Positions 1 to 8,831 of a stretch of DNA of 64,000 nt are shown here, one piece after another. How positions within the stretch are numbered: the stretch's first letter is position 1; each line of letters starts with the position of its first letter. Made by a program: the position numbers and the translations under genes. Origin of the DNA: Mycobacterium sp. Root135 (GTDB lineage Bacteria; Actinomycetota; Actinomycetes; Mycobacteriales; Mycobacteriaceae); NCBI RefSeq assembly GCF_001426545.1, contig NZ_LMEZ01000001.1, positions 1,116,506 to 1,180,505 of the forward strand. Reading direction: 5' to 3'. The notes below the pieces were generated by a model. That model did not search any database and was not told the origin of the DNA. It was given only the letters and a program-made list of their open reading frames with translations.

Positions 1-660
1 GTCCTTGGTCCGGGGATCGGCGGGGCACACGGTCTTGGCGATCGCGCTCAACCGCGCGTCGAAGGCCTTCGCGTCGGTGGCGAACAAAGTCGCAAACACC
101 GTGGCCATTCCGCTGCCGTCGTCCTCCCCGACGTCCACCGACCGGCCCCGCGCCCGAGTCTCGGTGCGGTGCACGGCATGCGGGTCAACCTGGGCGACGA
201 ACGCATCCACGGTCTTCTCAAGAGTGCCCACCGACATCGGCTCCCGGGTGCCCAGCGCCTCGGCCAGCAGTCGGTCGAGTTCGTGCAGGGCCGAGGGGTC
301 GACGACCAGGGCGCCGCGCTGCACCACGATCCGCACCAACTGATACGTGATCAGTCCCTCGGCGAACACCGCCGCAACCAGTGGGAACCGTTCGTGCAGT
401 GCCACGGCGATGAGGAGTTGGTTGGACGCGGCGCCATGGGTGATGCGCTGGGCGACGCCGATGTGGGAGGCGACGGCGTCCCAGGTGTCGGTGCACCACA
501 GGTCCCGCTCATCCGCCCCGTCCGCGGCACGGGCGGTCTGGAACATGGCGGCCATCGCCGCGACACGACGGGCGCAGGCAGCGGACTCCACCCGCGACCA
601 CGACTCCACCGCACCGGCACCGGAAGTGCCGGTCGTGGTGGCCACCAACGATTCGAACAT
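1..660 (-). CDS. DUF222 / 13E12-repeat family protein, probable HNH endonuclease (3' end outside window)
   Basis: The reverse strand is open from an ATG at 660 to the window edge, giving about 220 residues that begin MFESLVATTTGTSGAGAVES. The stretch with a Cys-Ala-Arg-Arg followed by alanine-rich helices, then Leu-Trp-Cys and the segment around THGAASNQL, is typical of the DUF222 domain of mycobacterial 13E12 repeat proteins. These usually carry a C-terminal HNH nuclease domain of the mobile-intron type, which would lie beyond base 1 and cannot be seen. Family members are multicopy and behave like selfish or mobile genes; their biochemical role is not well established. The neighbouring relic of a dehydrogenase gene at about 747-830 fits a site of past rearrangement. 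The family call is firm; the nuclease function is inferred. Confidence 0.8.
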   Translation of the reverse strand, partial: MFESLVATTTGTSGAGAVESWSRVESAACARRVAAMAAMFQTARAADGADERDLWCTDTWDAVASHIGVAQRITHGAASNQLLIAVALHERFPLVAAVFAEGLITYQLVRIVVQRGALVVDPSALHELDRLLAEALGTREPMSVGTLEKTVDAFVAQVDPHAVHRTETRARGRSVDVGEDDGSGMATVFATLFATDAKAFDARLSAIAKTVCPADPRTKD

Positions 661-746
661 ATTTGCGACTCTACCGCCGCACACCGACAGGCGACAGACC
701 CTAAAACCAGCCTGTGGATAACTCCAAACAGTCGGTGCCACAAGGT

Positions 747-830
747 CATTGGTAGATCGTCTTGATGGTCCCACCGTCCACCACGATATCGGCGCCGACA
801 GTCCACCAGCGTCTGCAGAGCGGCTTCCTC
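747..830 (-). pseudogene. Degenerate C-terminal remnant of a short-chain dehydrogenase/reductase
   Basis: Read on the reverse strand, the codons that end at a TGA at 747-749 spell VGADIVVDGGTIKTIYQ. This matches the usual C-terminal end of SDR oxidoreductases (Gly-Ala-Asp-hydrophobic-Val-Asp-Gly-Gly-Thr). A few codons upstream the frame loses SDR character and meets a stop, while another frame reads EEAALQTLVD, which resembles the SDR helix that precedes this motif, so a frameshift is likely. No catalytic domain remains. It lies between the DUF222 gene and the deacetylase gene. It could be chance, but the motif match is good over about 17 residues. Confidence 0.5.
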
Positions 831-862
831 ACCCGTTCCCACTACCTTCACCGACTGAAGCG

Positions 863-1783
863 TCAGGCGCCAGGCGGGAAGTTCTCGATCCAGTGCCGCG
901 CGACGTCGACCCGGCGGGCCACCCACACTCCGTCGTGGACCTGCACGTGGTCGAGGAACCGTCCCAACGCGGCGATCCGGGCGGGCCGGCCGACGAGCCG
1001 ACAGTGCAAGCCGACCGACAGCATCTTCGGGGCCCCCGCGACGCCCTCGGCGTACAGCACGTCGAACGCGTCACGCAGATAGGTGAAGAACTCGTCACCG
1101 GAGGGAAATCCACTGGCGGACACGTACTTCATGTCGTTGGTGTCCAACGTGTACGGCACGACGAGGTGGTCGTGACCCGCCACCCGAGTCCAGTAGGGCA
1201 GGTCGTCTGCGTAGGAATCCGAGTCGTACAGGAACCCGCCGTGGTCGACGACGAGCTCGCGAGTGCGAGGGGAATCCCGACCGGTGTACCAGCCCAGCGG
1301 GGCCTCGCCGGTCAACTCGGTCAGGATGCGGACCGCCTCGGCCATGTCGGCGCGTTCGACGTCGGCGTCGATCTGCTGGTAGCTGCGCCACTTCAGGCCG
1401 TGGCAGGCGATCTCGTCACCGCGCGCAAGAAAGGCCGCCACCGCCTCGGGGTTGCGTGCCAACGCCGTCGCGACACCGAAGATGGTCAACGGCAGTCGAC
1501 GGTCGTCGAACATCCTCAGCACCCGCCACAAACCGGCCCTCGAACCGTACTCGTATAGCGACTCCATGCTCATGTGACGATTCGGAAATGCCTGCGCCCC
1601 AACGATTTCGGACAGAAACGTCTCGGACGACTCGTCGCCGTGCAGGACGTTGTTCTCACCGCCCTCCTCATAGTTGAGGACGAACTGCAGGGCGATGTTG
1701 GCGCCGCCCGGCCAGTGCGGATGCGGAGGATTCTGCCCATACCCGCCCATGTCGCGGGGATAGTCGTCGGCGGTCGGCGTCAT
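863..1783 (-). CDS. PuuE-like polysaccharide deacetylase / allantoinase-family protein
   Basis: A 306-residue protein of the NodB-homology (polysaccharide deacetylase) superfamily, closest in layout to the PuuE allantoinase type. The N-terminal motif YPRDMGGYGQNPPHPHWPGG and the following ALQFVLNYEEGGENNVLHGD are hallmarks of that subgroup. A long N-terminal extension of the open frame up to 1915 overlaps the photolyase start and has no family features, so the ATG at 1783 is chosen. HGLKW around residue 127 and GRDSPRTRELV supply conserved catalytic-face residues. Family members hydrolyse C-N bonds in purine breakdown products or deacetylate glycans. No other purine-catabolism genes are nearby, so the substrate is unknown. 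It is divergent from the photolyase gene. Confidence 0.75.
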   Translation of the reverse strand: MTPTADDYPRDMGGYGQNPPHPHWPGGANIALQFVLNYEEGGENNVLHGDESSETFLSEIVGAQAFPNRHMSMESLYEYGSRAGLWRVLRMFDDRRLPLTIFGVATALARNPEAVAAFLARGDEIACHGLKWRSYQQIDADVERADMAEAVRILTELTGEAPLGWYTGRDSPRTRELVVDHGGFLYDSDSYADDLPYWTRVAGHDHLVVPYTLDTNDMKYVSASGFPSGDEFFTYLRDAFDVLYAEGVAGAPKMLSVGLHCRLVGRPARIAALGRFLDHVQVHDGVWVARRVDVARHWIENFPPGA

Positions 1784-1873
1784 GGTGGGATTGTCGCAGC
1801 GAATCCCTACGGATTCCTGACGAGCGTCCACCTGAACGTTTTTCCACGGCGCACTACGGGGAAGATCAGGGGC

Positions 1874-3166
1874 ATGCCAACGTTGCTGTGGTTCCGGCGC
1901 GACCTTCGCCTGCACGATCTGCCCGCGTTGCTCGACGCCGCGAAGGACGATCAGGAAGTCCTCGCTTGCTACGTGCTCGACCCGCGCCTGAAGGCGTCGT
2001 CGGGCTCCCGGCGGCTGCAGTATCTGTACGACTCACTGCGAGAGCTGCGCGACGGGCTCGACGGCAGATTGTTGGTCGTCGAGGGACGGGCCGAGGAGTG
2101 CATCCCCGCCTTGGTGAAGAAGATCGAGGCCACGTCCGTTCACGTGTCGGGTGACTACTTCCCGTTCGGGCTGCGGCGGGACGAGGCCGTCCGCGAGGCG
2201 CTGGGCGAGGTACCGCTGGAGCCGTCCGGATCGCCCTACCTGGTCTCCCCCGGGCGCGTGACGAAGGACGACGGCACGCCGTACAAGGTCTTCACGCCGT
2301 TCTACTCGGCGTGGAAGGCGCACGGCTGGCGCGCACCCGCTCGCACCAGCGCGAAGACGGCACGCTGGGTCGACCCGGCCGACGTGGGCGGTGGCGTCGA
2401 CGTCCCCGCCGGTGACGCCGAGCTGGACCACCCAGCCGGTGAGGCCGCGGCACGGAAGGCGTGGAAGGCGTTCGTCTCCTCGACGGTGGAGGACTACGCC
2501 GACGACCGCAACCGGCCGGATCACGACGGCACCAGCCGGATGTCGGCGCACCTCAAGTTCGGCACCATCCATCCGCGGACGATGGCCGCCGATCTTGGGG
2601 GCGGCGCCGGCGCGCAGGCCTATCTGCGTGAGCTTGCGTTCCGGGACTTCTACGCCAACGTCGTGTACTCGTGGCCCGAGAGCACGTGGTGGAACTGGAA
2701 CAAGAACTTCGACCGCATAGAGGTCGACGACGACCAAGACGCCAAGAAGCGCTTCGAGACGTGGAAGGCGGGCAAGACGGGTTTCCCGATCGTGGACGCC
2801 GGCATGCGCCAACTGGCGGAGACCGGGTTCATGCACAACCGCGTGCGGATGATCACCGCGTCGTTCCTGGTGAAGGATCTGCACCTGCCGTGGCAGTGGG
2901 GCGCCCGCTGGTTCCTCGAGCAACTCACCGACGGTGACATGGCGAGCAATCAGCACGGCTGGCAGTGGGCCGCGGGTTGCGGTACCGACGCCGCGCCGTA
3001 CTTCCGGGTGTTCAACCCGACCACCCAGGGCAACAAGTTCGATCCCGACGGTGCCTACGTCAAACGGTGGGTACCGGAGTTCGGCGGCGGCGACTACCCC
3101 GAGCCGATGGTCGACCACGCCGCCGAACGCATCGAGGCACTACGGCGATACGAGGCCGTCCGCTAA
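1874..3166 (+). CDS. phr: Deoxyribodipyrimidine photolyase (class I CPD photolyase)
   Basis: A 430-residue flavoprotein that uses blue light to split cyclobutane pyrimidine dimers in DNA. The N-terminal photolyase antenna domain starts at LLWFRRDLRLHDLPALLDAA. The C-terminal FAD-binding domain carries the family signature from about residue 315 onward, with HNRVRMITASFLVKDL, the WQWGARWF segment, and NQHGWQWAAGCGTDAAPYFR followed by FNP. Length is normal for the class. The start chosen is the ATG at 1874, directly before the conserved beta strand; the frame stays open upstream to 1574 but that part lies inside the opposite deacetylase gene. It is divergent from that gene. M. tuberculosis lacks a photolyase, so the gene suggests a sun-exposed or environmental lifestyle. 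Confidence 0.93.
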   Translation: MPTLLWFRRDLRLHDLPALLDAAKDDQEVLACYVLDPRLKASSGSRRLQYLYDSLRELRDGLDGRLLVVEGRAEECIPALVKKIEATSVHVSGDYFPFGLRRDEAVREALGEVPLEPSGSPYLVSPGRVTKDDGTPYKVFTPFYSAWKAHGWRAPARTSAKTARWVDPADVGGGVDVPAGDAELDHPAGEAAARKAWKAFVSSTVEDYADDRNRPDHDGTSRMSAHLKFGTIHPRTMAADLGGGAGAQAYLRELAFRDFYANVVYSWPESTWWNWNKNFDRIEVDDDQDAKKRFETWKAGKTGFPIVDAGMRQLAETGFMHNRVRMITASFLVKDLHLPWQWGARWFLEQLTDGDMASNQHGWQWAAGCGTDAAPYFRVFNPTTQGNKFDPDGAYVKRWVPEFGGGDYPEPMVDHAAERIEALRRYEAVR

Positions 3167-3227
3167 GTACGACGTGTCGTCGTATGCCAGAATGAGCGGA
3201 GTTGACCGGACCCCCTGAGGAGCTAGC

Positions 3228-3482
3228 GTGGCGAACACCGAGGTCGAACGGCATACCGGCGTTGACGTCGAGGACGTGCCGTCGGCGAACTGGGGTTGGT
3301 CGAAGCAGAGTCATCGGGTGAACCAGATCGGCGGCATCCTCGCCGGCTTCTTCATGCTCGCCATGCTTCGCGGCAACCACGTCGGGCACGTCGAGGACAT
3401 CTTCCTGGTCGGCTTCGCGCTGGTGATCTGGACGATCGTGATCCGCGACTGGTGGATGCGCCGTCGCGGCTGGACCCGCTAG
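3228..3482 (+). CDS. DUF2631 small membrane protein (Rv2876-like)
   Basis: An 84-residue protein with two predicted membrane segments (about residues 38-53 and 57-73) and the motif [12 protein letters not shown] between them, which is diagnostic of the actinobacterial DUF2631 family. The N terminus [20 protein letters not shown] is also typical. A purine-rich ribosome-binding site (GAGGAGC) precedes the GTG start at 3228. Function is unknown; in M. tuberculosis the homologue Rv2876 sits near the rlmN-cdsA-frr-pyrH block, as here. Its stop codon overlaps that of the convergent WS/DGAT gene in the shared sequence CTAG. Confidence 0.85.
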   Translation: MANTEVERHTGVDVEDVPSANWGWSKQSHRVNQIGGILAGFFMLAMLRGNHVGHVEDIFLVGFALVIWTIVIRDWWMRRRGWTR

Positions 3483-4918
3483 CCCGATACCGTCGCCTCC
3501 GCGAGGGGCATGGCGTCGCCAACGTCGGTGAGCACGTCGGACAGTCCGGCCGCGCTGCGCAGTTCGACGAAGGATCGGAACATTGCGTCGGTCACCTCGT
3601 GCGGGTCGTCCGTCGTCAGATCGTCGGTCAGCACAGAGACGTTGAGTTGGTCGACGTAACTCCACACCGTCACGTTCATGCCGCTTCCGGCGACCAGTGG
3701 GCCGACGGAGTAGATCTCGCTGATCACCGCTCCCCCGAACGAATCTCGCTCCCTCGGTCCTGGCACGTTGGAGACCGTCAGGTTGAAGATCATGCTGGAT
3801 TCCATCCGCTTGGACTGCCAGCGGAAGGCCGGCGGTGCCATCGCAGGTGGCAGGAAGTTCAACCACGTGGGGATCAGCTTGGGGCCGAGCAGGTGATTGT
3901 TCTCCTTGGCGATCGCCGTGGCCGTCGCCGTCAATCGAACTCGTTCGACAGGATCGGCGACGTGGACGGCCAGTGACGGAGTCATATAGGTGAACTCGTT
4001 GCCCGCCAACCGATCCGGGTCGCCGTAGCTGACGGGCACCCCGGCGATCAGGGGCGCGTCGGCGGCGCCGTCGTACTTCAGTAGCAGCTCGCGCAGCGCA
4101 CCGGCGACGGTCGCGAGGACGACGTCGTTGACCGTCACCCCGAGGGTCTTCGCCGTCTCCTTGACGTCAGCCAAGGCCAACGGCGCGGTCGCGAATCGGC
4201 GCGTCGGGGAGACGACGTGGTTGAGGAAACTTGGCGGCGGGGCGAAGTTGGGCGCCAGGCCGGGGTGGCTGCCACGTTCCTTGGTGCGACGGCGCACTCG
4301 CGAGACGCCGCGGGCGGTTTCGGCGAGGAGCGCGGGCAACCGCCAAATTTGGCGGGCGTGGTCGCGGCTGGCGGCCAGCATCAGTCCGCCCGTCGTACGC
4401 TCTCGTTCCTCGGTGTGGATTGCCTTTGCCGGGAATTCGGGCGGCTCGGCCTGGATGGCCCAGCCCATCTGATTCGCCGAGGCGACGCCGTCGGCCAGCA
4501 CGTGGTGGACCTTGTGGATGATCGCGACGCGGTCACCGACGAGACCCTCTGCGACATACATCTCCCACAGCGGGCGACTGCGATCCAGTGGGGTGCCTGC
4601 GATTTCGCCGATCAGTTGGTCGAGTTCGCGTCGCCCTCCCGGCGCGGGCACCGACACCCGGCGGACGTGGTAGTCGAAGTCGACGTCCGCATTCTCGGTC
4701 CACATGGGGTGGTGGAACCTCATCGGGACATCGACGAGTTGGTAGCGCAGCGGGGTCAGGGCACGCAGCCGCGGCTCTGCCACCCGACGGAACAGCTCGT
4801 AGGTGAATCCGCCCTCGAGTTCGGAGACGTCGAGGATGCCGATCTTCAGGGTGTGCATGTGAATCTCGGGGGCCTCGGTGTACAGCAGCAAGGCGTCCAC
4901 GCCGTTGAGCCGTCTCAT
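3479..4918 (-). CDS. Wax ester synthase / diacylglycerol acyltransferase (WS/DGAT, Tgs family)
   Basis: A 479-residue member of the bacterial bifunctional WS/DGAT family, which transfers fatty acyl groups from acyl-CoA to diacylglycerol or fatty alcohols to make triacylglycerol or wax esters. The catalytic HHxxxDG motif is intact as HHVLADG at about residue 138. The downstream conserved block with [13 protein letters not shown] and the region [22 protein letters not shown] are typical of the C-terminal DUF1298 part. Length is close to the family norm of about 460-480. Mycobacteria encode many paralogues, so I do not assign a tgs number. It ends head-on against the DUF2631 gene with overlapping stop codons and follows rlmN on the same strand 15 bases downstream. 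Confidence 0.92.
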   Translation of the reverse strand: MRRLNGVDALLLYTEAPEIHMHTLKIGILDVSELEGGFTYELFRRVAEPRLRALTPLRYQLVDVPMRFHHPMWTENADVDFDYHVRRVSVPAPGGRRELDQLIGEIAGTPLDRSRPLWEMYVAEGLVGDRVAIIHKVHHVLADGVASANQMGWAIQAEPPEFPAKAIHTEERERTTGGLMLAASRDHARQIWRLPALLAETARGVSRVRRRTKERGSHPGLAPNFAPPPSFLNHVVSPTRRFATAPLALADVKETAKTLGVTVNDVVLATVAGALRELLLKYDGAADAPLIAGVPVSYGDPDRLAGNEFTYMTPSLAVHVADPVERVRLTATATAIAKENNHLLGPKLIPTWLNFLPPAMAPPAFRWQSKRMESSMIFNLTVSNVPGPRERDSFGGAVISEIYSVGPLVAGSGMNVTVWSYVDQLNVSVLTDDLTTDDPHEVTDAMFRSFVELRSAAGLSDVLTDVGDAMPLAEATVSG

Positions 4919-4933
4919 CGCTCCCTCGATTCG

Positions 4934-6037
4934 CTAGCCCTCCGCGGCGAGTTGGCCGCAGGCAGCGGCAATTTCACGACCTCGGGTATCGCGCACGGTA
5001 CAGGACACGCCGCGTTCGCGGACCCGCCTGACGAACTCTCGCTCGGCCGGCTTGGGACTGGCGTCCCACTTCGAGCCCGGGGTCGGGTTGAGCGGGATGA
5101 CGTTGACGTGGACCAGCGGCCCAAGCGCGCCGTGCAGCTTCTTGCCGAGCAGGTCGCCGCGCCACGGCTGATCGTTGACGTCGCGGATGAGCGCGTACTC
5201 GATCGACACGCGGCGTCCGGTCTCGTCGGCGTAATACCGTGCGGCGTCGAGCACTTCGCCGACGTTCCACTTGTTGTTCACCGGTACCAGCGTGTCGCGG
5301 AGCTCGTCGTCGGGGGCGTGCAGAGACAGTGCCAACGTCACCCCGAGCCGTTCGTCGGCCAGCTTGCGGATGGCCGGTGCGAGCCCGACGGTCGACACCG
5401 TGACCGAGCGCGCCGAGATGCCGAACCCGTGCGGCGCAGGCGCGATGATGCGCTTGACCGCGGCGAGCACGCGGTTGTAGTTGGCCAGCGGTTCACCCAT
5501 GCCCATGAAGACGATGTTCGACAGTCGCCCGTCGTGATCGTCGCGCATCACGGCTGCTGCGGCGCGGACCTGTTCGAGAATCTCCGCGGTGCTGAGGTTT
5601 CTGGTCAAGCCGCCTTGCCCGGTGGCGCAGAACGGGCAGGCCATGCCACACCCGGCCTGAGACGACAGGCACAGCGTGCTGCGGTTCGGATATCGCATCA
5701 GCACCGATTCGATCGTGGTGCCGTCGTTCGCGCGCCACAGCGTCTTCCTGGTCTCCGCGTTGTCGCACTCGACGGAGCGCACCACGTCGAGCAGACGCGG
5801 GAACAACGTCTCCGCGACCTGGTCGCGAGTCGCGGCCGGCAGATCGGTCATGGCCTGTGGGTCGGCGATCAGCCTGCCAAAGTACTGATTCGCCAACTGC
5901 TTGCCGCGGAAGGCGGGCAGTCCGAGCTCGGCGACGGCAACGCCGCGGGCGTCGTCGTCGAGGTCGGCGAAGTGGCGCGGCGGCTTCCCGCGTTTGGGCG
6001 CATCGAACACCAGTGGAAGTTTCATGGTCCCGCTCAT
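4934..6037 (-). CDS. rlmN: 23S rRNA (adenine2503-C2)/tRNA methyltransferase RlmN
   Basis: A 367-residue radical-SAM enzyme that methylates C2 of adenine 2503 in 23S rRNA and adenine 37 in some tRNAs. The radical-SAM cluster motif CxxxCxxC is present as [12 protein letters not shown] near residue 125. GMGEPLANY and [16 protein letters not shown] are family signatures, and the C-terminal resolving cysteine lies in [10 protein letters not shown]. The alignment with the mycobacterial protein (Rv2880c) is close over its entire length. The start used is the ATG at 6037; a second ATG at 6025 (MKLPLVFD) would match M. tuberculosis more closely and is equally possible. The LysR gene ends 3 bases upstream, so the two may be co-transcribed. 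Confidence 0.96.
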   Translation of the reverse strand: MSGTMKLPLVFDAPKRGKPPRHFADLDDDARGVAVAELGLPAFRGKQLANQYFGRLIADPQAMTDLPAATRDQVAETLFPRLLDVVRSVECDNAETRKTLWRANDGTTIESVLMRYPNRSTLCLSSQAGCGMACPFCATGQGGLTRNLSTAEILEQVRAAAAVMRDDHDGRLSNIVFMGMGEPLANYNRVLAAVKRIIAPAPHGFGISARSVTVSTVGLAPAIRKLADERLGVTLALSLHAPDDELRDTLVPVNNKWNVGEVLDAARYYADETGRRVSIEYALIRDVNDQPWRGDLLGKKLHGALGPLVHVNVIPLNPTPGSKWDASPKPAEREFVRRVRERGVSCTVRDTRGREIAAACGQLAAEG

Positions 6038-6039
6038 TA

Positions 6040-6891
6040 TCAGCCCTGCTCACTCAAAACGTCACGGACGGCTCGGTCGACGGCGGCCAAGGCGTCGGCG
6101 TCGACGCCGGCCCGGCCCCGCACGCACACCGTCGCCCGGCTGGTAGGTGGTAGCCCCTCGGCGAGGCACAGCCCGTCGGGGAGTCGTCCGATCATGGGCA
6201 GCAGCGCAACGCCGAGACCGGAACGGACTGCCGCGAACAGGCCGGCCAGATTGGAGCTCTCGGCGGCGATCCGGTACGGGACGCCGATGCGATCCAGTGC
6301 GGCGAACGTCGGCTCGCGCAGCGTGCACGGTTCGGAGAACATCACCACCGGCAGCGGATCGCCCGCCGGCATCGCGAAGGTTCGGCCCGAAATCCACTTC
6401 AGCGCAACGACTCCCGAGGCATTTGCCGGGTCCAGCCCGGAACCGTCGAGCATCACCGCCAGGTCGAGGGAACCGTGGTCGATCGCGTCGGCGAGCGTCA
6501 CGTTGCGGTCGAGCCGAAATCGCAGCCGCCACTCGGGCAACCGCTTGCCCAGCGCGCCGGTCAGTCCGGGCAGCATGACGTCGGCGCCGTGCTCGGTGGC
6601 GCCGATCACCAGCACGCGTTCCTCGGCCGCACCGAGATCGGTGAGGGCGGCGTCGTGCGCGGCGAGGATGGTCCGTGCGTGGGCGAGCAGACGATGGCCC
6701 AGCTCGGTGAAGGCGACGCCACGACCGGACTTCTCGACGACCGGTCCCCCGACGACTGCCTCGACCCGCCGGACGTGCTGGCTGACGGCGGACTGGGTGA
6801 GGTGCAGAACGGTCGCGGCACGGTGAAATCCACCACAGTCGGCGACGGCGACCACGCTGCGCAGCGGCGCGATGTCCAAGACCTGACTCAC
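6040..6891 (-). CDS. LysR family transcriptional regulator
   Basis: A 283-residue LysR-type regulator. The winged helix-turn-helix occupies about residues 8-67, with [21 protein letters not shown] as the recognition region, and the effector-binding domain follows from about residue 90. The start is a GTG at 6891. It is divergent from the EamA transporter gene at 7047, the usual arrangement for a LysR protein controlling its neighbour. Two near-identical 20-bp repeats in the intergenic region (6907-6926 and 6972-6991) are candidate binding sites. The ligand is unknown; a metabolite exported by the EamA protein is a reasonable guess. Neither gene is in this position in M. tuberculosis, so the pair looks like an insertion between rlmN and cdsA. 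Confidence 0.9.
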   Translation of the reverse strand: MSQVLDIAPLRSVVAVADCGGFHRAATVLHLTQSAVSQHVRRVEAVVGGPVVEKSGRGVAFTELGHRLLAHARTILAAHDAALTDLGAAEERVLVIGATEHGADVMLPGLTGALGKRLPEWRLRFRLDRNVTLADAIDHGSLDLAVMLDGSGLDPANASGVVALKWISGRTFAMPAGDPLPVVMFSEPCTLREPTFAALDRIGVPYRIAAESSNLAGLFAAVRSGLGVALLPMIGRLPDGLCLAEGLPPTSRATVCVRGRAGVDADALAAVDRAVRDVLSEQG

Positions 6892-6906
6892 GCTGCCAAG
6901 GTACTC

Positions 6907-6991
6907 CGATCAGCACCGACGATCAAAGACAAGCGTTTTCACTGACTCTTCGTCGCGCTTCCACGGCCAATCGATCAGCACAGGCGATCGA
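6907..6991. promoter_or_regulatory. Two 20-bp imperfect direct repeats, candidate LysR binding sites
   Basis: CGATCAGCACCGACGATCAA at 6907-6926 and CGATCAGCACAGGCGATCGA at 6972-6991 match at 17 of 20 positions and lie 65 bases apart (six helical turns) between the divergent LysR and EamA genes. Each contains inward-facing GATC elements. A dual-site arrangement of this type suits LysR tetramers. Assignment as an operator is inference. Confidence 0.5.
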
Positions 6992-7046
6992 ATGCGATCA
7001 GCGATATTCGTTGGACGCCGTCGACGGCCGTCCGCACGATGGGTCC

Positions 7047-8009
7047 ATGACCCCCACCCGCATGCCGATGCAGCGCATGCCGATCCAAACGACGGTGGCC
7101 GTGACGTTCTTCTATGCGCTCGGCTACCCGATCGGCAACATGGCGGTCAACGCGATGACCCCGATGGCCGTGCTGGCCTTTCGCTTCGGTTTGGCCGGGG
7201 TGATCCTCGGGTCGTGGGCCGCGCTGGCCAAGGTGAGCTGGCCGAGGGGGCGCGTGCTCGGGCACGTCGCCGTCACGGGTCTGCTGATGCAGGCGGTGCA
7301 GTTCTGTGCGCTCTATCTGGCCATCCAGCATGGGGCGCCCGCCGTCCTGTGCGCCGTCGTCGTCGCGATGAATCCCGTTGCCACCGCGATGCTCGCTGCG
7401 GCGTTCCTCAAGGACCGCCTCACGCCGCTGCGAATCCTGGCGCTGGTGCTCGGCGTCGTCGCGGTGCTCGCGGCCTGCGCCAGTCGGCTGATCTCCGAGC
7501 GAGGCGTCGACCCCGCCGTGCTGCTGCTCCTGGTCGCACTGGTCGGGCTGGCGGCCGGCGGGGTCTACCAGCAGCGGTTCTGCGCCGACGTCGACTTCCG
7601 CGCCTCGACCGCCGTGCAGAACGTGGTCGCGCTCATACCGGCAGTTGCCCTCACGGTCACGACGCCATTCGCGGTGCACGATCCGACGAAGGCCGCGTTC
7701 GCGGTGGCCGGCGTGGTGCTGCTCAACGCGACCCTTGGCGTCTCGCTGTACGTGCGGGCGATCAACCTGCACGGCGCCGCGGCGGTGTCCATGTTGTTCT
7801 GCGTGATCCCCGCCGTGGCGGGCGTGCTGTCCTGGCTGATGCTGGGACAGCGGGTGGACGTCGGTGTCGGGGTGGGTCTGGTGCTGGGAGCGGTGGCCTG
7901 CTGGCTCAACTCGCGGGCGTCACGCAAGAAGCGTCAGGACGACCCACGTCGCGACAGCCGACGGGAGGACCGAGTCGAGCCGGTCCATCAGCCCGCCGTG
8001 GCCGGGTAG
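7047..8009 (+). CDS. EamA/DMT superfamily transporter
   Basis: A 320-residue membrane protein with about ten hydrophobic segments arranged as two EamA repeats, the architecture of drug/metabolite exporters. The first repeat begins VAVTFFYALGYPIGNMAVNAM with the conserved Pro-Met-Ala-Val-Leu-Ala-Phe-Arg-Phe turn, and the second ends in VLSWLMLGQRVDVGVGVGLVLGAV. The ATG at 7047 is preferred over 7011 because it sits just ahead of the first membrane helix. The last 30 codons run antisense into the end of cdsA, giving a basic, non-membrane tail (RASRKKRQDDPRRDSRREDR and onward) that is unlikely to be conserved. Probably regulated by the divergent LysR protein. Substrate unknown. Confidence 0.88.
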   Translation: MTPTRMPMQRMPIQTTVAVTFFYALGYPIGNMAVNAMTPMAVLAFRFGLAGVILGSWAALAKVSWPRGRVLGHVAVTGLLMQAVQFCALYLAIQHGAPAVLCAVVVAMNPVATAMLAAAFLKDRLTPLRILALVLGVVAVLAACASRLISERGVDPAVLLLLVALVGLAAGGVYQQRFCADVDFRASTAVQNVVALIPAVALTVTTPFAVHDPTKAAFAVAGVVLLNATLGVSLYVRAINLHGAAAVSMLFCVIPAVAGVLSWLMLGQRVDVGVGVGLVLGAVACWLNSRASRKKRQDDPRRDSRREDRVEPVHQPAVAG

Positions 8010-8798
8010 CAGCGTACCCATGTCCTTGATGCCCAGGTCGCGCTTGACCTGAGACTCGATGAGGTCGCCGAGCGTGCCGGTGATGACGAGCATCAGTCCC
8101 AGCGGAATGCCGACCCAGGCCGGCTTCTCCAGCAGGAAGGTCACGGCCAGCACCGACGCGGCGGTCCCGAAGATCAGCGACCCGGCAAAGCCCTCCCAGG
8201 ACTTCTTCGGGCTGATCGCCGGCACCATCGGGTGCTTGCCGAACAGGACCCCTGCGGCATAGCCACCGATGTCGGAGAAGACGACGCCGAGCATCAGGCA
8301 GAGCACGCGCCAGCGGCCGTCCTCCGGATAGACCAGCAGCACGCCGAACGCCCCGAACAGCGGAATCCAGGCGGCCAGGAAGATGGTCGTGGTGACGTCG
8401 CGCAGATAGTTCACCGGGGCGTTCTTCATGCCACCGGAGAGCAACCGCCAGATCATGCAGACCACGACCGTGGCACCGAACGCGCCAAGGGCGCCGGCGG
8501 GGCCGAAGGGCCACGTCAACCACACCATGGCCTGACCGCCGACGAGCAGCGGGACGATCGGGATCGAGTATCCCGCCGTCCGCAGTCGCTTCACGACCTC
8601 GTGGGTGGCGACCGCCATCGCGAGGGCCACGACAGGAACCCAGCCCAACGGCGCGAACACCAGAATCGCGATGACGCCGAAGCCGAGGAACGCTCCTACC
8701 CCGATGGCGGCGGGGAGGTTGCGTCCCGCCCGGCCCGCCTTCTTCGTGGGCTCGGGTGTCCCGGCTCCGTCGGTGGAGGCCGTGTCGGTGTCTGCCAC
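7920..8798 (-). CDS. cdsA: Phosphatidate cytidylyltransferase
   Basis: A 292-residue integral membrane enzyme that makes CDP-diacylglycerol from phosphatidate and CTP, the precursor of phosphatidylinositol, cardiolipin and phosphatidylethanolamine. The family signature is present near the C terminus as SQVKRDLGIKDMGTLLPGHGG followed by MDRLDS, preceded by SDIGGYAAGVLFGKHP. About eight membrane segments follow a charged 30-residue N terminus. The start is a GTG at 8798. It is the third gene of a pyrH-frr-cdsA run, as in M. tuberculosis (Rv2883c-Rv2881c). Its 3' end overlaps the convergent EamA gene by 90 bases. Confidence 0.95.
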   Translation of the reverse strand: MADTDTASTDGAGTPEPTKKAGRAGRNLPAAIGVGAFLGFGVIAILVFAPLGWVPVVALAMAVATHEVVKRLRTAGYSIPIVPLLVGGQAMVWLTWPFGPAGALGAFGATVVVCMIWRLLSGGMKNAPVNYLRDVTTTIFLAAWIPLFGAFGVLLVYPEDGRWRVLCLMLGVVFSDIGGYAAGVLFGKHPMVPAISPKKSWEGFAGSLIFGTAASVLAVTFLLEKPAWVGIPLGLMLVITGTLGDLIESQVKRDLGIKDMGTLLPGHGGLMDRLDSVLPSAVATWVVLTLLA

Positions 8799-8831
8799 CG
8801 TGCTGTTGCTGAAGGTCAGGTCTACTGCGAC

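Noticed and set aside
713..721. Perfect DnaA box (TTATCCACA, reverse strand) as sign of a replication origin
   Set aside because: A single 9-mer without dnaA, dnaN, AT-rich unwinding element or further clustered boxes nearby; the gene context is not that of oriC.
4217..6826. Very long forward open frame (869 codons) across rlmN and the LysR gene
   Set aside because: It is a low-stop shadow frame of GC-rich genes on the opposite strand; the product is His/Arg/Val-rich and matches no family, whereas the reverse frames encode full rlmN and LysR proteins.
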